A stretch of 12,862 nucleotides of DNA from positions 1 to 12,862 of the forward strand of contig NZUB01000014.1 of NCBI GenBank assembly GCA_002696965.1, in the 5' to 3' direction. Source of the DNA: Flavobacteriales bacterium (GTDB lineage: Bacteria > Bacteroidota > Bacteroidia > Flavobacteriales > TMED113). Positions within the stretch are counted from its first letter, which is position 1; each line of letters opens with the position of its first letter. Both the position numbers and the translations under genes were made by a program. Of this stretch, positions 1 through 7,389 are shown in pieces. The notes under the pieces are model-generated. The model was not told the origin of the DNA. It did no database searches and saw nothing but the letters and a program-made list of their open reading frames with translations.

Positions 1-237
1 AATAACTTGACTTTCTGGATTATTACATTCAATCAATGCCACAACACCATAGCCAGCTATGCCAGAATTAAATTTTATATTATTTTTTTTCAATACTTCA
101 CAAATGAACTCAGAAGTTTTCTTTTCCTGAAATGACAATTCAGGATGTTGATGAATCCATCTTCTAAAAGAAACAACATCATTAAAAATAGATTGGGTAA
201 TTGTCTTTATTTGCTTTTTTATATCTTCGTGAAGCAC
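1..237 (-). CDS. M20-family metallopeptidase/amidohydrolase, N-terminal fragment (runs off left edge)
   Basis: The reverse strand is open for 79 codons from a GTG at 237 to the left edge. An in-frame TAA lies three codons upstream of that GTG and no in-frame ATG precedes the conserved region, so GTG (read as Met) is the only standard start that keeps it. The segment FRRWIHQHPELSFQEKKTSE, followed by a Gly-rich GIAGYGVVALIE stretch, is the typical N-terminus of the M20D group (hippurate, IAA-amino-acid and N-acyl-amino-acid hydrolases). In this family the di-metal ligands come later in the chain, so they and the dimerisation domain lie outside the window. Family members hydrolyse an amide bond to release an acyl or amino group; the substrate cannot be told from this fragment. 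The gene is divergent from the hydrolase gene at 276, only 38 bases away. The family call is firm; the substrate is unknown. Confidence 0.85.
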   Translation of the reverse strand, partial: MLHEDIKKQIKTITQSIFNDVVSFRRWIHQHPELSFQEKKTSEFICEVLKKNNIKFNSGIAGYGVVALIECNNPESQVI

Positions 238-275
238 ATTAGATTATTTAGAATTACACTAAAATAAAGAAAGAG
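238..275. promoter_or_regulatory. Short divergent intergenic region between the M20 and MBL-fold genes
   Basis: These 38 bases separate two divergent starts (GTG at 237 on minus, ATG at 276 on plus), so promoter elements for both genes must lie here or reach into the opposite coding sequence. A purine run (AAATAAAGAAAGAG) sits directly before the plus-strand ATG and could help ribosome binding. No convincing TAnnTTTG box is visible on either strand. Confidence 0.3.
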
Positions 276-917
276 ATGATAATTAAAAAATTTACATTCA
301 ATTCATTTCAGGAAAATACCTATGTAGTCAGTGATAATAAAAAATGCATGATTATTGACCCTGGCTGCAGTACTAAGGAAGAAGAAACTATATTGTCTCA
401 ATACATCGATGATAATCAATTATCACCAATAGAACTAATAAATACACACTGCCATTTAGACCATATATTTGGGAATAGTTTTATATCAAAAAAATATAAT
501 TTAAAGCCCAAAATGCATAAGAAAGATTTACCGCTTTTAACAAACGCTCTCAATATTGCTAAACACTATAACGTAAATTTAGCGTCCCCACCTTTAGAGG
601 TTGAATTCATCAAAGAAAATGACAATATTCAAGTGGGCCAAACTGTTTGGGAGATTATTTTTACACCCGGTCATGCACCTGGTCATATATGTCTATTTAA
701 TAAATTACATAAAAAAATTATTGCTGGGGATGTTTTATTTTTTATGAGTATAGGTCGAACTGACTTACCTTTATGTAATCATGCGGATTTAATGAACAGC
801 ATTAAAAACAAGTTATTTCATTTAGATGACACAGTTGAAGTTTATTGTGGTCACGGGCAAAATACAAGTATTGGATTTGAAAAACAATATAATCCCTTTT
901 TTAGAGACCTTAAATGA
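276..917 (+). CDS. MBL-fold metallohydrolase, glyoxalase-II-like
   Basis: This 213-residue cytosolic protein belongs to the metallo-beta-lactamase superfamily and is closest in form to the short glyoxalase-II-like hydrolases (YcbL type). All metal ligands are present: THCHLDH (H58, H60, D62, H63), PGHAPGH (H133), AGD (D152) and CGHG (H193), so it should bind two metal ions and be active. The N-terminus (FQENTYVV, then IIDPG) is also characteristic. It lacks the long C-terminal substrate domain of classical glutathione-dependent glyoxalase II, so a thioester or similar small substrate is plausible but not shown. The ATG at 276 follows a purine-rich stretch. Its 3' end overlaps the convergent kmo stop by 8 bases. 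Family call is certain, substrate is not. Confidence 0.93.
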   Translation: MIIKKFTFNSFQENTYVVSDNKKCMIIDPGCSTKEEETILSQYIDDNQLSPIELINTHCHLDHIFGNSFISKKYNLKPKMHKKDLPLLTNALNIAKHYNVNLASPPLEVEFIKENDNIQVGQTVWEIIFTPGHAPGHICLFNKLHKKIIAGDVLFFMSIGRTDLPLCNHADLMNSIKNKLFHLDDTVEVYCGHGQNTSIGFEKQYNPFFRDLK

Positions 918-2256
918 GATAATCTAAAATTTGTTTTTCTATATTTTTTTGTTCTAACTCTGCAAGACTAAAAACATTATTTAAATTATTAACTTTCATG
1001 ATATCAGACATTATTTTATTTTGAATTTTTCCACGTTTTAAAGCCTCACTATACCTCATATCACTAAATGTTACCATAGAATAAAGTGGCTCCCATTTTT
1101 GAGGATGTTTATTTGAAAACCATTCTTCAATTTTCTTTTGAAGTAAAAAATTTGTATTTGCTGTTTTATCTCTCATTTCAATAAAATTATGCATTGAAAG
1201 ATCTTGCATGGCTGTTGTATCTATTATTCTGTTTTGTAAGAATACATCAATATCCGGATGCCCTAAATCTTGTTTTATATCCAACCATTGATTTAGTAAA
1301 AAACAATCTTCAAAACCTGAATTCATACCTTGACCATAAAAAGGAACAGTCGCATGACAAGCATCTCCAATTAAAATTGTATTATGATCTTTCCATGAAC
1401 TACATCTTACAAAGCCTAGGGGGGAGGTTGGGTTTAAAAAATATTGTTCAGACAAATTTGGAATAATTTGTTTTAAATCTTTAAAGTATTTACAAAAAAA
1501 ACTATCTACGTCTAATGAATTAACGAGTGAAGCAAATGAATTTAGTCCTTTATTAGGTGCAAAAAGGGTACAGGTGAATGTTCCATCCAAATTTGGAAGT
1601 GCAATAACCATAAATGATTTTCTTGGCCAAATATGTAAAGCTGTATTATCTATTTTATGTGTACCATCAGAATTAGCGGGAATAGTTAATTCTTTATAGG
1701 AAGAATTAATAAACTTAACTGTACTATTCATCTTTTTAGAAGATTGAGACATTTTTTTTCTAATTATCGATCCTGCACCATCAGCACCAAAAATATAATC
1801 ATATGTGTTTTTAGTTTCGTCAGAGAAAATCAGAGTATTTGATGCAATATCAATACTCACACATTCTTTATTAAAGAAGTATTTTACTAATTTTTTTTCA
1901 GCTATATTCATCAATTTGGCATTTAACAAATGTCTCGAGATAGAATAAATAGCTTCTGATTTTTTACCATATTGTTGTTCAGTTAAGCCCCCATCTAAAG
2001 AGTGCATAACACGTTTATACATAGGCATAGCTATTTTTAGAATAGATTGTGAAACGCCTATTGTACTAAGTGCATTTATACCTCTATTTGATAATGCCAA
2101 ATTAATCGATCTACCAGAACTATTACCATCTAATCTAATATCCGATCTTTTATCAAAAACTGATACAATTGCCCCTTGTCTACTTAAGTAAGTAGATAAT
2201 AAACTTCCCACTAGTCCCCCTCCAACAATTGCAATATTTTTATTTTTCAAATGCAT
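910..2256 (-). CDS. kmo: Kynurenine 3-monooxygenase (FAD-dependent)
   Basis: This flavoprotein hydroxylates L-kynurenine to 3-hydroxykynurenine using NADPH and O2. The 448 residues begin with an FAD-binding Rossmann motif (IAIVGGGLVGS, residues 8-18), followed by GRSINLALSNRG (48-59), which is typical of KMO. The second flavin motif is GADGAG (157-162) and the third is LIGDACHATVPFYGQGMNSG (295-314). R82 and Y96, and N357 and Y392 further on, sit where bacterial KMO carries its kynurenine-binding residues (an alignment by eye). FIEMRD and MVTFSDMRYSEA are further family signatures. The start overlaps the end of kynU by 17 bases, which indicates translational coupling. The C-terminal membrane anchor seen in eukaryotic KMO is not evident. 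The 3' end overlaps the convergent MBL-fold gene by 8 bases. Length and motifs are complete, with no sign of decay. Confidence 0.96.
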   Translation of the reverse strand: MHLKNKNIAIVGGGLVGSLLSTYLSRQGAIVSVFDKRSDIRLDGNSSGRSINLALSNRGINALSTIGVSQSILKIAMPMYKRVMHSLDGGLTEQQYGKKSEAIYSISRHLLNAKLMNIAEKKLVKYFFNKECVSIDIASNTLIFSDETKNTYDYIFGADGAGSIIRKKMSQSSKKMNSTVKFINSSYKELTIPANSDGTHKIDNTALHIWPRKSFMVIALPNLDGTFTCTLFAPNKGLNSFASLVNSLDVDSFFCKYFKDLKQIIPNLSEQYFLNPTSPLGFVRCSSWKDHNTILIGDACHATVPFYGQGMNSGFEDCFLLNQWLDIKQDLGHPDIDVFLQNRIIDTTAMQDLSMHNFIEMRDKTANTNFLLQKKIEEWFSNKHPQKWEPLYSMVTFSDMRYSEALKRGKIQNKIMSDIMKVNNLNNVFSLAELEQKNIEKQILDYLI

Positions 2257-3511
2257 TCAATAATAAATTATAAAATCTAGCAATATCTTCAAATGAATTA
2301 TATAAAGGAGCAACTGCAAGTCTCATAACATTGGGGTCTCTCCAATCTACATAAACACCTGATTTCCTTAAAAAAGTATAAACCTCTTTACCCCTTTTAC
2401 TGATCAAAAAAGACAATTGACCTCCTCTATTTTCAGCAGATCCTGGAGTAATTATTTTCATTTTCACATCGGTCGATTTTTGATTAAATAAATGAATTGC
2501 TTGCTCTAAATATCTTGACAAATTAATTCTTTTATGTATTATTTTTTTCATTCCTATTTCATCAAATAAATCTAAAGATGCTCTATAAATCGACATTCCA
2601 AAAATTGGTGCATTAGAAAGCTGCCAGCCTTCAGCTGTTTTTATAGGTTTAAATTTTGTTTGTAAACTAAATCTATTTTTAAACGTATGACCCCACCAAC
2701 CTGATAGCCTAAATGGATTTTTTTTAATTTGATGCTCATGAACAAAAATTGTTGAGACATTACCAGGCCCCGAATTTAAATACTTATATGAGCACCAAGC
2801 TGCAAAATCAACTTCCCATTCATGTAATTTTAATTCGATATTACCTGCAGCATGAGCTAAATCAAAACCAACAAGAATATCATACTTATGCCCTAACGCG
2901 GTTATCTTTTCAAGATTAAAAACCTGACCAGTATAATAATTGACACCTCCAATAAATATCATAGCTAATTGATCTTTATTATCCTCTATGCATTTATAAA
3001 TATCATCTTCGGCAACAACTCCGTTTTCATCTGAGGGCAAAAACACAAGTGCATCCTTTGGATTATAACCTTTTAATTTTATTTGACTTTGTAAAATATA
3101 TAAATCTGATGGAAATAAATGTGGTTCACATAAAATCTTATAGCTCTGTTTAGTTGGTTGATAAAAAGATGTTAACAATAAGTGAAGATTAACTGACAAA
3201 CCATTCATAGTAACAACTTCCTTTTTTTTAGCCCCTACAATAGTAGATGTCGATTTTTCTAAACATTTGTGATAATCAAACCAAGGTGTTTTAGCGTTAA
3301 AATGTCCATCAACACCTATAGCTTGCCAGTCTTTTAACTCTTGATGTAAATAAATACTATGATTCTTCAACTGTAAACCTAAAGAATTACCCGTAAAATA
3401 AATTGCCTCTTTACCTTTAAACATGGGTATATTAAATCTTTTTCGCAGGTTATATAACGGGTCACTTGTATCCATGCTACGTGCTGTACTAAGTGAAAAG
3501 TTGTTATCCAT
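2240..3511 (-). CDS. kynU: Kynureninase (PLP-dependent)
   Basis: Kynureninase is a PLP enzyme that cleaves 3-hydroxykynurenine to 3-hydroxyanthranilate and alanine (or kynurenine to anthranilate). The 423-residue length is normal for the family. Visible signatures are YFTGNSLGLQ (38-47), GVDGHFNAKTPWFDYH (66-81), the cofactor-binding FDLAHAAGN (216-224, with D217 and H220), and CSYKYLNSGPG (240-250), where K243 should form the Schiff base with PLP. SGWWGH (270-275) and the C-terminal YVDWRDPNVMRLAVAPLYNS (387-406) are also typical. It lies 10 bases downstream of the UbiA-like gene and overlaps the downstream kmo by 17 bases, so the two enzymes of consecutive steps are made together. Tryptophan dioxygenase, formamidase and 3-hydroxyanthranilate dioxygenase genes are not in the window. 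Confidence 0.96.
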   Translation of the reverse strand: MDNNFSLSTARSMDTSDPLYNLRKRFNIPMFKGKEAIYFTGNSLGLQLKNHSIYLHQELKDWQAIGVDGHFNAKTPWFDYHKCLEKSTSTIVGAKKKEVVTMNGLSVNLHLLLTSFYQPTKQSYKILCEPHLFPSDLYILQSQIKLKGYNPKDALVFLPSDENGVVAEDDIYKCIEDNKDQLAMIFIGGVNYYTGQVFNLEKITALGHKYDILVGFDLAHAAGNIELKLHEWEVDFAAWCSYKYLNSGPGNVSTIFVHEHQIKKNPFRLSGWWGHTFKNRFSLQTKFKPIKTAEGWQLSNAPIFGMSIYRASLDLFDEIGMKKIIHKRINLSRYLEQAIHLFNQKSTDVKMKIITPGSAENRGGQLSFLISKRGKEVYTFLRKSGVYVDWRDPNVMRLAVAPLYNSFEDIARFYNLLLNAFEK

Positions 3512-3521
3512 ACTTAATTAT

Positions 3522-4328
3522 TTATATAAAACACATTGAACATAGTACAAATAAACACATTATTATTGAAAGCCCCTCTACAATTATTCCATAAAAGAAT
3601 TTTGAGCGCCTCGCATTAGTAAAGTATAAAACAACTGATGTTATTTCTGAAGAAATAAATAGTGCCAGAAATATTGGCAATGTAATCACATTATTTACTA
3701 GATCAATAATTAATATTATTTGAATAATTAACAAGCAAAACCAACCAAAATATTTCGATTTTACCACCCCAACTGTATTTGGAATAGTTCTAATACGATC
3801 AACTTTCATGTCACGAATATCAAAAGGAAGCGATACAGCTAAAACAAAAAGAAACCTTTGTAACAAGCAATCCATTAAATAATAATCAATTTGAATATTA
3901 TAATATAATAAAGGCATTAAACATGTGACATAAGACCAAACCAAAGCAATTAAAAAAATTTTTAAAAATGGTATTGATCTTAGGTTAAAGGAATAATTAT
4001 TTATAGAACTAGGTGTATATATTGGATAGATTATACAAATTACAATTACTGGTAACACTAGTAGTACAAAATATATATCGAATAATAAAATTAAAAATGC
4101 TAAAAATAAAATGGCACAAAATATAGTATTTCGAAGATTACATATATTGTTTTTTACATTATTGAATAATCGCATATAATTATATGCAATTAGTGTTGAA
4201 AAAAAAACAAAAATTCCCATTTTCAAATCACTAATATTAAACAAAAATTCCGTTATTTTATACAAAGAGAATGCACTACAAGCAACTATAATATTTGTGT
4301 TGATTATATAATCTATAAATCGATTCAT
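3522..4328 (-). CDS. UbiA-like integral membrane protein, possible prenyltransferase-family relative
   Basis: This 268-residue protein is almost wholly hydrophobic, with about eight or nine membrane segments and no cleavable signal. The loop LPFDIRDMKVDRIRTIPNTV (168-187) closely resembles the second Asp-rich motif of UbiA prenyltransferases (DxRDxxxD: D170, D173, D177, followed by the usual R...T.P...G). Where UbiA enzymes carry the first motif NxxxDxxxD, this protein has AYNYMRLFNN (48-57) with no aspartate, so the diphosphate-binding site would be incomplete. LRSIPFLKIFLIALVWS (116-132) also fits the fold. It is first in the operon, 10 bases before kynU. It may be a divergent or inactive UbiA relative; its substrate and any link to kynurenine metabolism are unknown. 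The ATG at 4328 is the natural start. Confidence 0.75.
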   Translation of the reverse strand: MNRFIDYIINTNIIVACSAFSLYKITEFLFNISDLKMGIFVFFSTLIAYNYMRLFNNVKNNICNLRNTIFCAILFLAFLILLFDIYFVLLVLPVIVICIIYPIYTPSSINNYSFNLRSIPFLKIFLIALVWSYVTCLMPLLYYNIQIDYYLMDCLLQRFLFVLAVSLPFDIRDMKVDRIRTIPNTVGVVKSKYFGWFCLLIIQIILIIDLVNNVITLPIFLALFISSEITSVVLYFTNARRSKFFYGIIVEGLSIIMCLFVLCSMCFI

Positions 4329-4404
4329 AAATGATTTACTTGTTAAACTAATTTAATACAAATTGCATATTATAATATAGAAATTAATATAAAATAATAA
4401 CAAC
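4329..4404. promoter_or_regulatory. Divergent intergenic region between the kyn operon and gcvP
   Basis: This 76-base, nearly all A+T region separates the starts of the UbiA-like gene (minus) and gcvP (plus) and must hold promoters for both. I could not identify a full TTG/TAnnTTTG pair on either strand. It is too short and too AT-rich to hold a glycine riboswitch. Confidence 0.4.
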
Positions 4405-7299
4405 ATGCTGCCTGAAACAGATTTTATAAATAGACATATTGGTCCTAGAAAAAAAGACAAACTAGAAATGTTGAAAACTATTGGCCTAAAAAGTGTAGAT
4501 GAATTAATTCGTAAAACAATTCCCAGTGATATATTAATGAAACATACATTAAATGTTGGTGAACCAATGAGTGAAGCTCGTTATGTGGAACATATTCAAC
4601 AACTAGGAAGAAAAAATAAAATCTATAAAAGTTATATCGGATTAGGATATTATAACAATATACTACCCGGCGTTATTCAACGTAACATATTAGAAAACCC
4701 AGGATGGTATACTGCATACACACCATATCAAGCTGAAATTTCACAAGGAAGATTAGAAGCACTATTTAACTTTCAAACTGTCATAACTGAACTAACAGGA
4801 ATGCCAATTACAAATGCCTCACTGCTTGATGAAGCAACAGCTGCAGCTGAAGCTATGACAATGAGTTATCAATGTCGTAGCAATGAGAAAAGACAAAAAA
4901 ATGCTAATATTTTTTTGATTTCTGATAATTGTTTCCCTCAAACTATTGATGTCATTAAAACAAGAGCATCCTCTATAGGCATAGAACTTAAAATCATAGG
5001 GCAAAAAGACTTTGTATTCGAAGAATCAGTATTTGGAGGTATTATTCAATACCCTGGAAAACATGGTGAAATCAATGACTATTCTACATTAATTAATACT
5101 GCCCATGAAAATGATTGTTTAATTACAGTAGCTGCGGATTTGTTAAGTTTGACAATACTAAAACCACCTGGAGAATTAGGGGCTGACATTGTTGTTGGCT
5201 CTTCTCAAAGATTTGGTATTCCTTTAGGATATGGGGGACCTCACGCAGCATATTTTGCAACAATAGAAAAATTTAAAAGAAATGTGCCCGGCCGTATTAT
5301 TGGTGTTTCCTATGATGTTGATGGAAAAAAAGCATATAGAATGGCACTACAAACGAGAGAACAACATATTAGAAGAGAAAAGGCAACTTCAAATATATGT
5401 ACTTCTCAAGTATTACTTGCAGTTATGGCTGGAATGTATGCGGTATATCATGGACCTGAAAAACTTAAAAAAATTGCCCACAATATTCATTATTATGCTT
5501 TCGTTTTATCAACCGCATTAAAAAAAATAGGCTACGAGCAAAAAAATAAAACATTTTTTGACACATTATTAATCAATACTAATGAGATATCTACAAAAAA
5601 TATAAAAGTATATGCTGAAGATTCAAAAATGAATTTTAATTATATAAATGATCATCTTATTTCGATTAGTATTGATGAAAAAGATGACATATATAATATC
5701 CAAAAAATTATTGAAGTGTTTGCAAGAGCTAAAAACTATTCTAATGTGCAAGATGTTTTACAAAAGACCATACAAGATAATTTAGAGAAACAACATCACG
5801 CAATACCTCAGCAATTAATTAGAGAATCACTCTTTTTACAATATGAAGTATTTAATTCATATCATTCTGAAACAGAATTGATGAGATATATTAAGTCTCT
5901 TGAAAACAAAGACCTATCACTAACGCACTCCATGATTCCTTTAGGCTCTTGTACTATGAAGTTAAATGCTGCTGTTGAATTATTTTCACTGAGTTCAACT
6001 GACTTTTCTAATATTCATCCATTTGCGCCTTTAAATCAAGCGAGAGGGTACCATATTGTTTTTGATGAACTGGAAAAAGCATTATGTAAAATTACTGGAA
6101 TGGCTGCTGTTTCACTACAGCCCAATTCAGGCGCACAAGGAGAATATGCGGGACTAATGGTTATAAAAAAATATCATGAGTCAAATAAAGATTTTGATCG
6201 TAATATTTGTTTAATTCCTTCGTCTGCTCATGGAACAAATCCTGCAAGTGCTATAATGGCAGGCATGAAAGTCGTTATTGTAAAATGTGATGACCAAGGA
6301 AATATAGATATCACTGACCTGTCTTCCAAAATTCAAACTCACTCTAACAATATTGCTGCCCTGATGATTACATATCCTTCAACACATGGAGTATTTGAAG
6401 AAAACATTATTAATATTACTAAAAGTATCCATGACACAGGTGGCCAGGTTTATATGGACGGAGCAAACATGAATGCACAAGTTGGTTTAACAAATCCGAA
6501 AATAATAGGCTGCGATGTGTGCCATCTCAACCTACATAAAACCTTTGCAATTCCTCATGGAGGTGGTGGTCCTGGAATGGGGCCCATTGCTGTTGCAGAA
6601 CATTTAAAAGAATTTACTCCTAAAAATGCAGTTATTGATTATGGTGGGAAAAGTGGTATTTCTTCAATATCAGCAAGTCCTTGGGGTAGTGGCTTAATAT
6701 TAACAATATCATATGCATATATAAAGTTATTAGGAAGCATAGGGTTGAAAAAATGTACCGAAATGGCAATCTTAAATGCTAATTACTTAAAATTTAAAAT
6801 GGAAAAAGATTTTAAAATTTTATATCAAGGCAAAAATAATACAGTAGCACATGAAATGATTATTGACTGTAGAGAATTTAGTGATCAAAATATCAATGTA
6901 ACTGACATCGCTAAAAGACTAATGGATTATGGTTTTCATGCCCCAACTGTTTCTTGGCCTGTCCCTGGCACAATGATGATAGAACCAACCGAAAGTGAAA
7001 GCAAATATGCACTTGATAGTTTTTGTGAAGCTATGCATTTAATAAAAGAAGAGATAGATAAATCTAATGATGATGATAATCTATTAAAAAACGCACCACA
7101 TACACAGGACATGTTAGTAAATAAGTGGATATATCCCTACTCTAGAACCAAGGCCGTGTTCCCTACAGAATACGTCAAAAAACGTAAATACTGGCCCACT
7201 GTTAGGCGTATTAATGAGGTACATGGTGACAGAAACCTTATATGTTCGTGTGCCTCCATCGAAGAATATGAAGAAAAAAACGACTTATTACAGCAATAA
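4405..7299 (+). CDS. gcvP: Glycine dehydrogenase (decarboxylating), P-protein of the glycine cleavage system
   Basis: The P-protein decarboxylates glycine with PLP and passes the aminomethyl group to the lipoyl arm of H-protein. At 964 residues this is the full-length single-chain form, with fused N- and C-terminal halves. The N-half starts with FINRHIGP (7-14) and contains YTPYQAEISQGRLEAL (105-120) and GYGGPHAAYFA (275-285). The C-half has HSMIPLGSCTMKLNA (508-522), QPNSGAQGEYAGL (572-584), SSAHGTNPASA (606-616), MDGANMNAQVGL (684-695) and HLNLHKTFAIPHGGGGPG (707-724), where K712 should bind PLP. The C-terminus keeps the usual PYSRTKAVFP (911-920) and RKYWPTVRRINEVHGDRNL (927-945). It is alone on its strand, without gcvT or gcvH nearby. 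The start at 4405 gives the conserved N-terminus at the expected place. No defects are seen. Confidence 0.98.
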   Translation: MLPETDFINRHIGPRKKDKLEMLKTIGLKSVDELIRKTIPSDILMKHTLNVGEPMSEARYVEHIQQLGRKNKIYKSYIGLGYYNNILPGVIQRNILENPGWYTAYTPYQAEISQGRLEALFNFQTVITELTGMPITNASLLDEATAAAEAMTMSYQCRSNEKRQKNANIFLISDNCFPQTIDVIKTRASSIGIELKIIGQKDFVFEESVFGGIIQYPGKHGEINDYSTLINTAHENDCLITVAADLLSLTILKPPGELGADIVVGSSQRFGIPLGYGGPHAAYFATIEKFKRNVPGRIIGVSYDVDGKKAYRMALQTREQHIRREKATSNICTSQVLLAVMAGMYAVYHGPEKLKKIAHNIHYYAFVLSTALKKIGYEQKNKTFFDTLLINTNEISTKNIKVYAEDSKMNFNYINDHLISISIDEKDDIYNIQKIIEVFARAKNYSNVQDVLQKTIQDNLEKQHHAIPQQLIRESLFLQYEVFNSYHSETELMRYIKSLENKDLSLTHSMIPLGSCTMKLNAAVELFSLSSTDFSNIHPFAPLNQARGYHIVFDELEKALCKITGMAAVSLQPNSGAQGEYAGLMVIKKYHESNKDFDRNICLIPSSAHGTNPASAIMAGMKVVIVKCDDQGNIDITDLSSKIQTHSNNIAALMITYPSTHGVFEENIINITKSIHDTGGQVYMDGANMNAQVGLTNPKIIGCDVCHLNLHKTFAIPHGGGGPGMGPIAVAEHLKEFTPKNAVIDYGGKSGISSISASPWGSGLILTISYAYIKLLGSIGLKKCTEMAILNANYLKFKMEKDFKILYQGKNNTVAHEMIIDCREFSDQNINVTDIAKRLMDYGFHAPTVSWPVPGTMMIEPTESESKYALDSFCEAMHLIKEEIDKSNDDDNLLKNAPHTQDMLVNKWIYPYSRTKAVFPTEYVKKRKYWPTVRRINEVHGDRNLICSCASIEEYEEKNDLLQQ

Positions 7300-7315
7300 A
7301 TTGATAAAAAATTCG

Positions 7316-7323
7316 TATCTTTG
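7316..7323 (+). promoter_or_regulatory. Bacteroidota-type -7 promoter box (TATCTTTG)
   Basis: TATCTTTG matches the Bacteroidota TAnnTTTG -7 consensus exactly, 17 bases after the gcvP stop and 66 bases before the T9SS-protein ATG. A TTG at 7301-7303 is only 12 bases upstream, closer than the usual spacing of about 19 from the -33 box, so the upstream element is weak or lies in the gcvP end. The predicted transcript start is near 7330. Confidence 0.7.
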
Positions 7324-7332
7324 GCTTCCCCC

Positions 7333-7350
7333 TTCTCTCGAGGAGAGGAA
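7333..7350 (+). other. Stem-loop at the predicted 5' end of the T9SS-protein mRNA
   Basis: TTCTCTC (7333-7339) pairs with GAGA (7343-7346) and GAA (7348-7350), with G7347 bulged and a three-base GAG loop. Seven base pairs sit almost directly at the transcript start predicted from the TATCTTTG box. No T-run follows, so it is not a clear terminator for gcvP. A 5'-end hairpin of this kind could stabilise the mRNA; that is inference. Confidence 0.45.
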
Positions 7351-7389
7351 TCTTAAGACATTTAAATTATTAATAAAAAAACAAACAAT

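Noticed and set aside
1194..1466. Plus-strand open frame inside kmo
   Set aside because: It lies antisense within a fully conserved kmo, has no recognisable motif and no plausible start context.
4329..4404. Glycine riboswitch upstream of gcvP
   Set aside because: The region is only 76 bases, almost pure A+T, and lacks the conserved G-rich cores and stems of a glycine aptamer.
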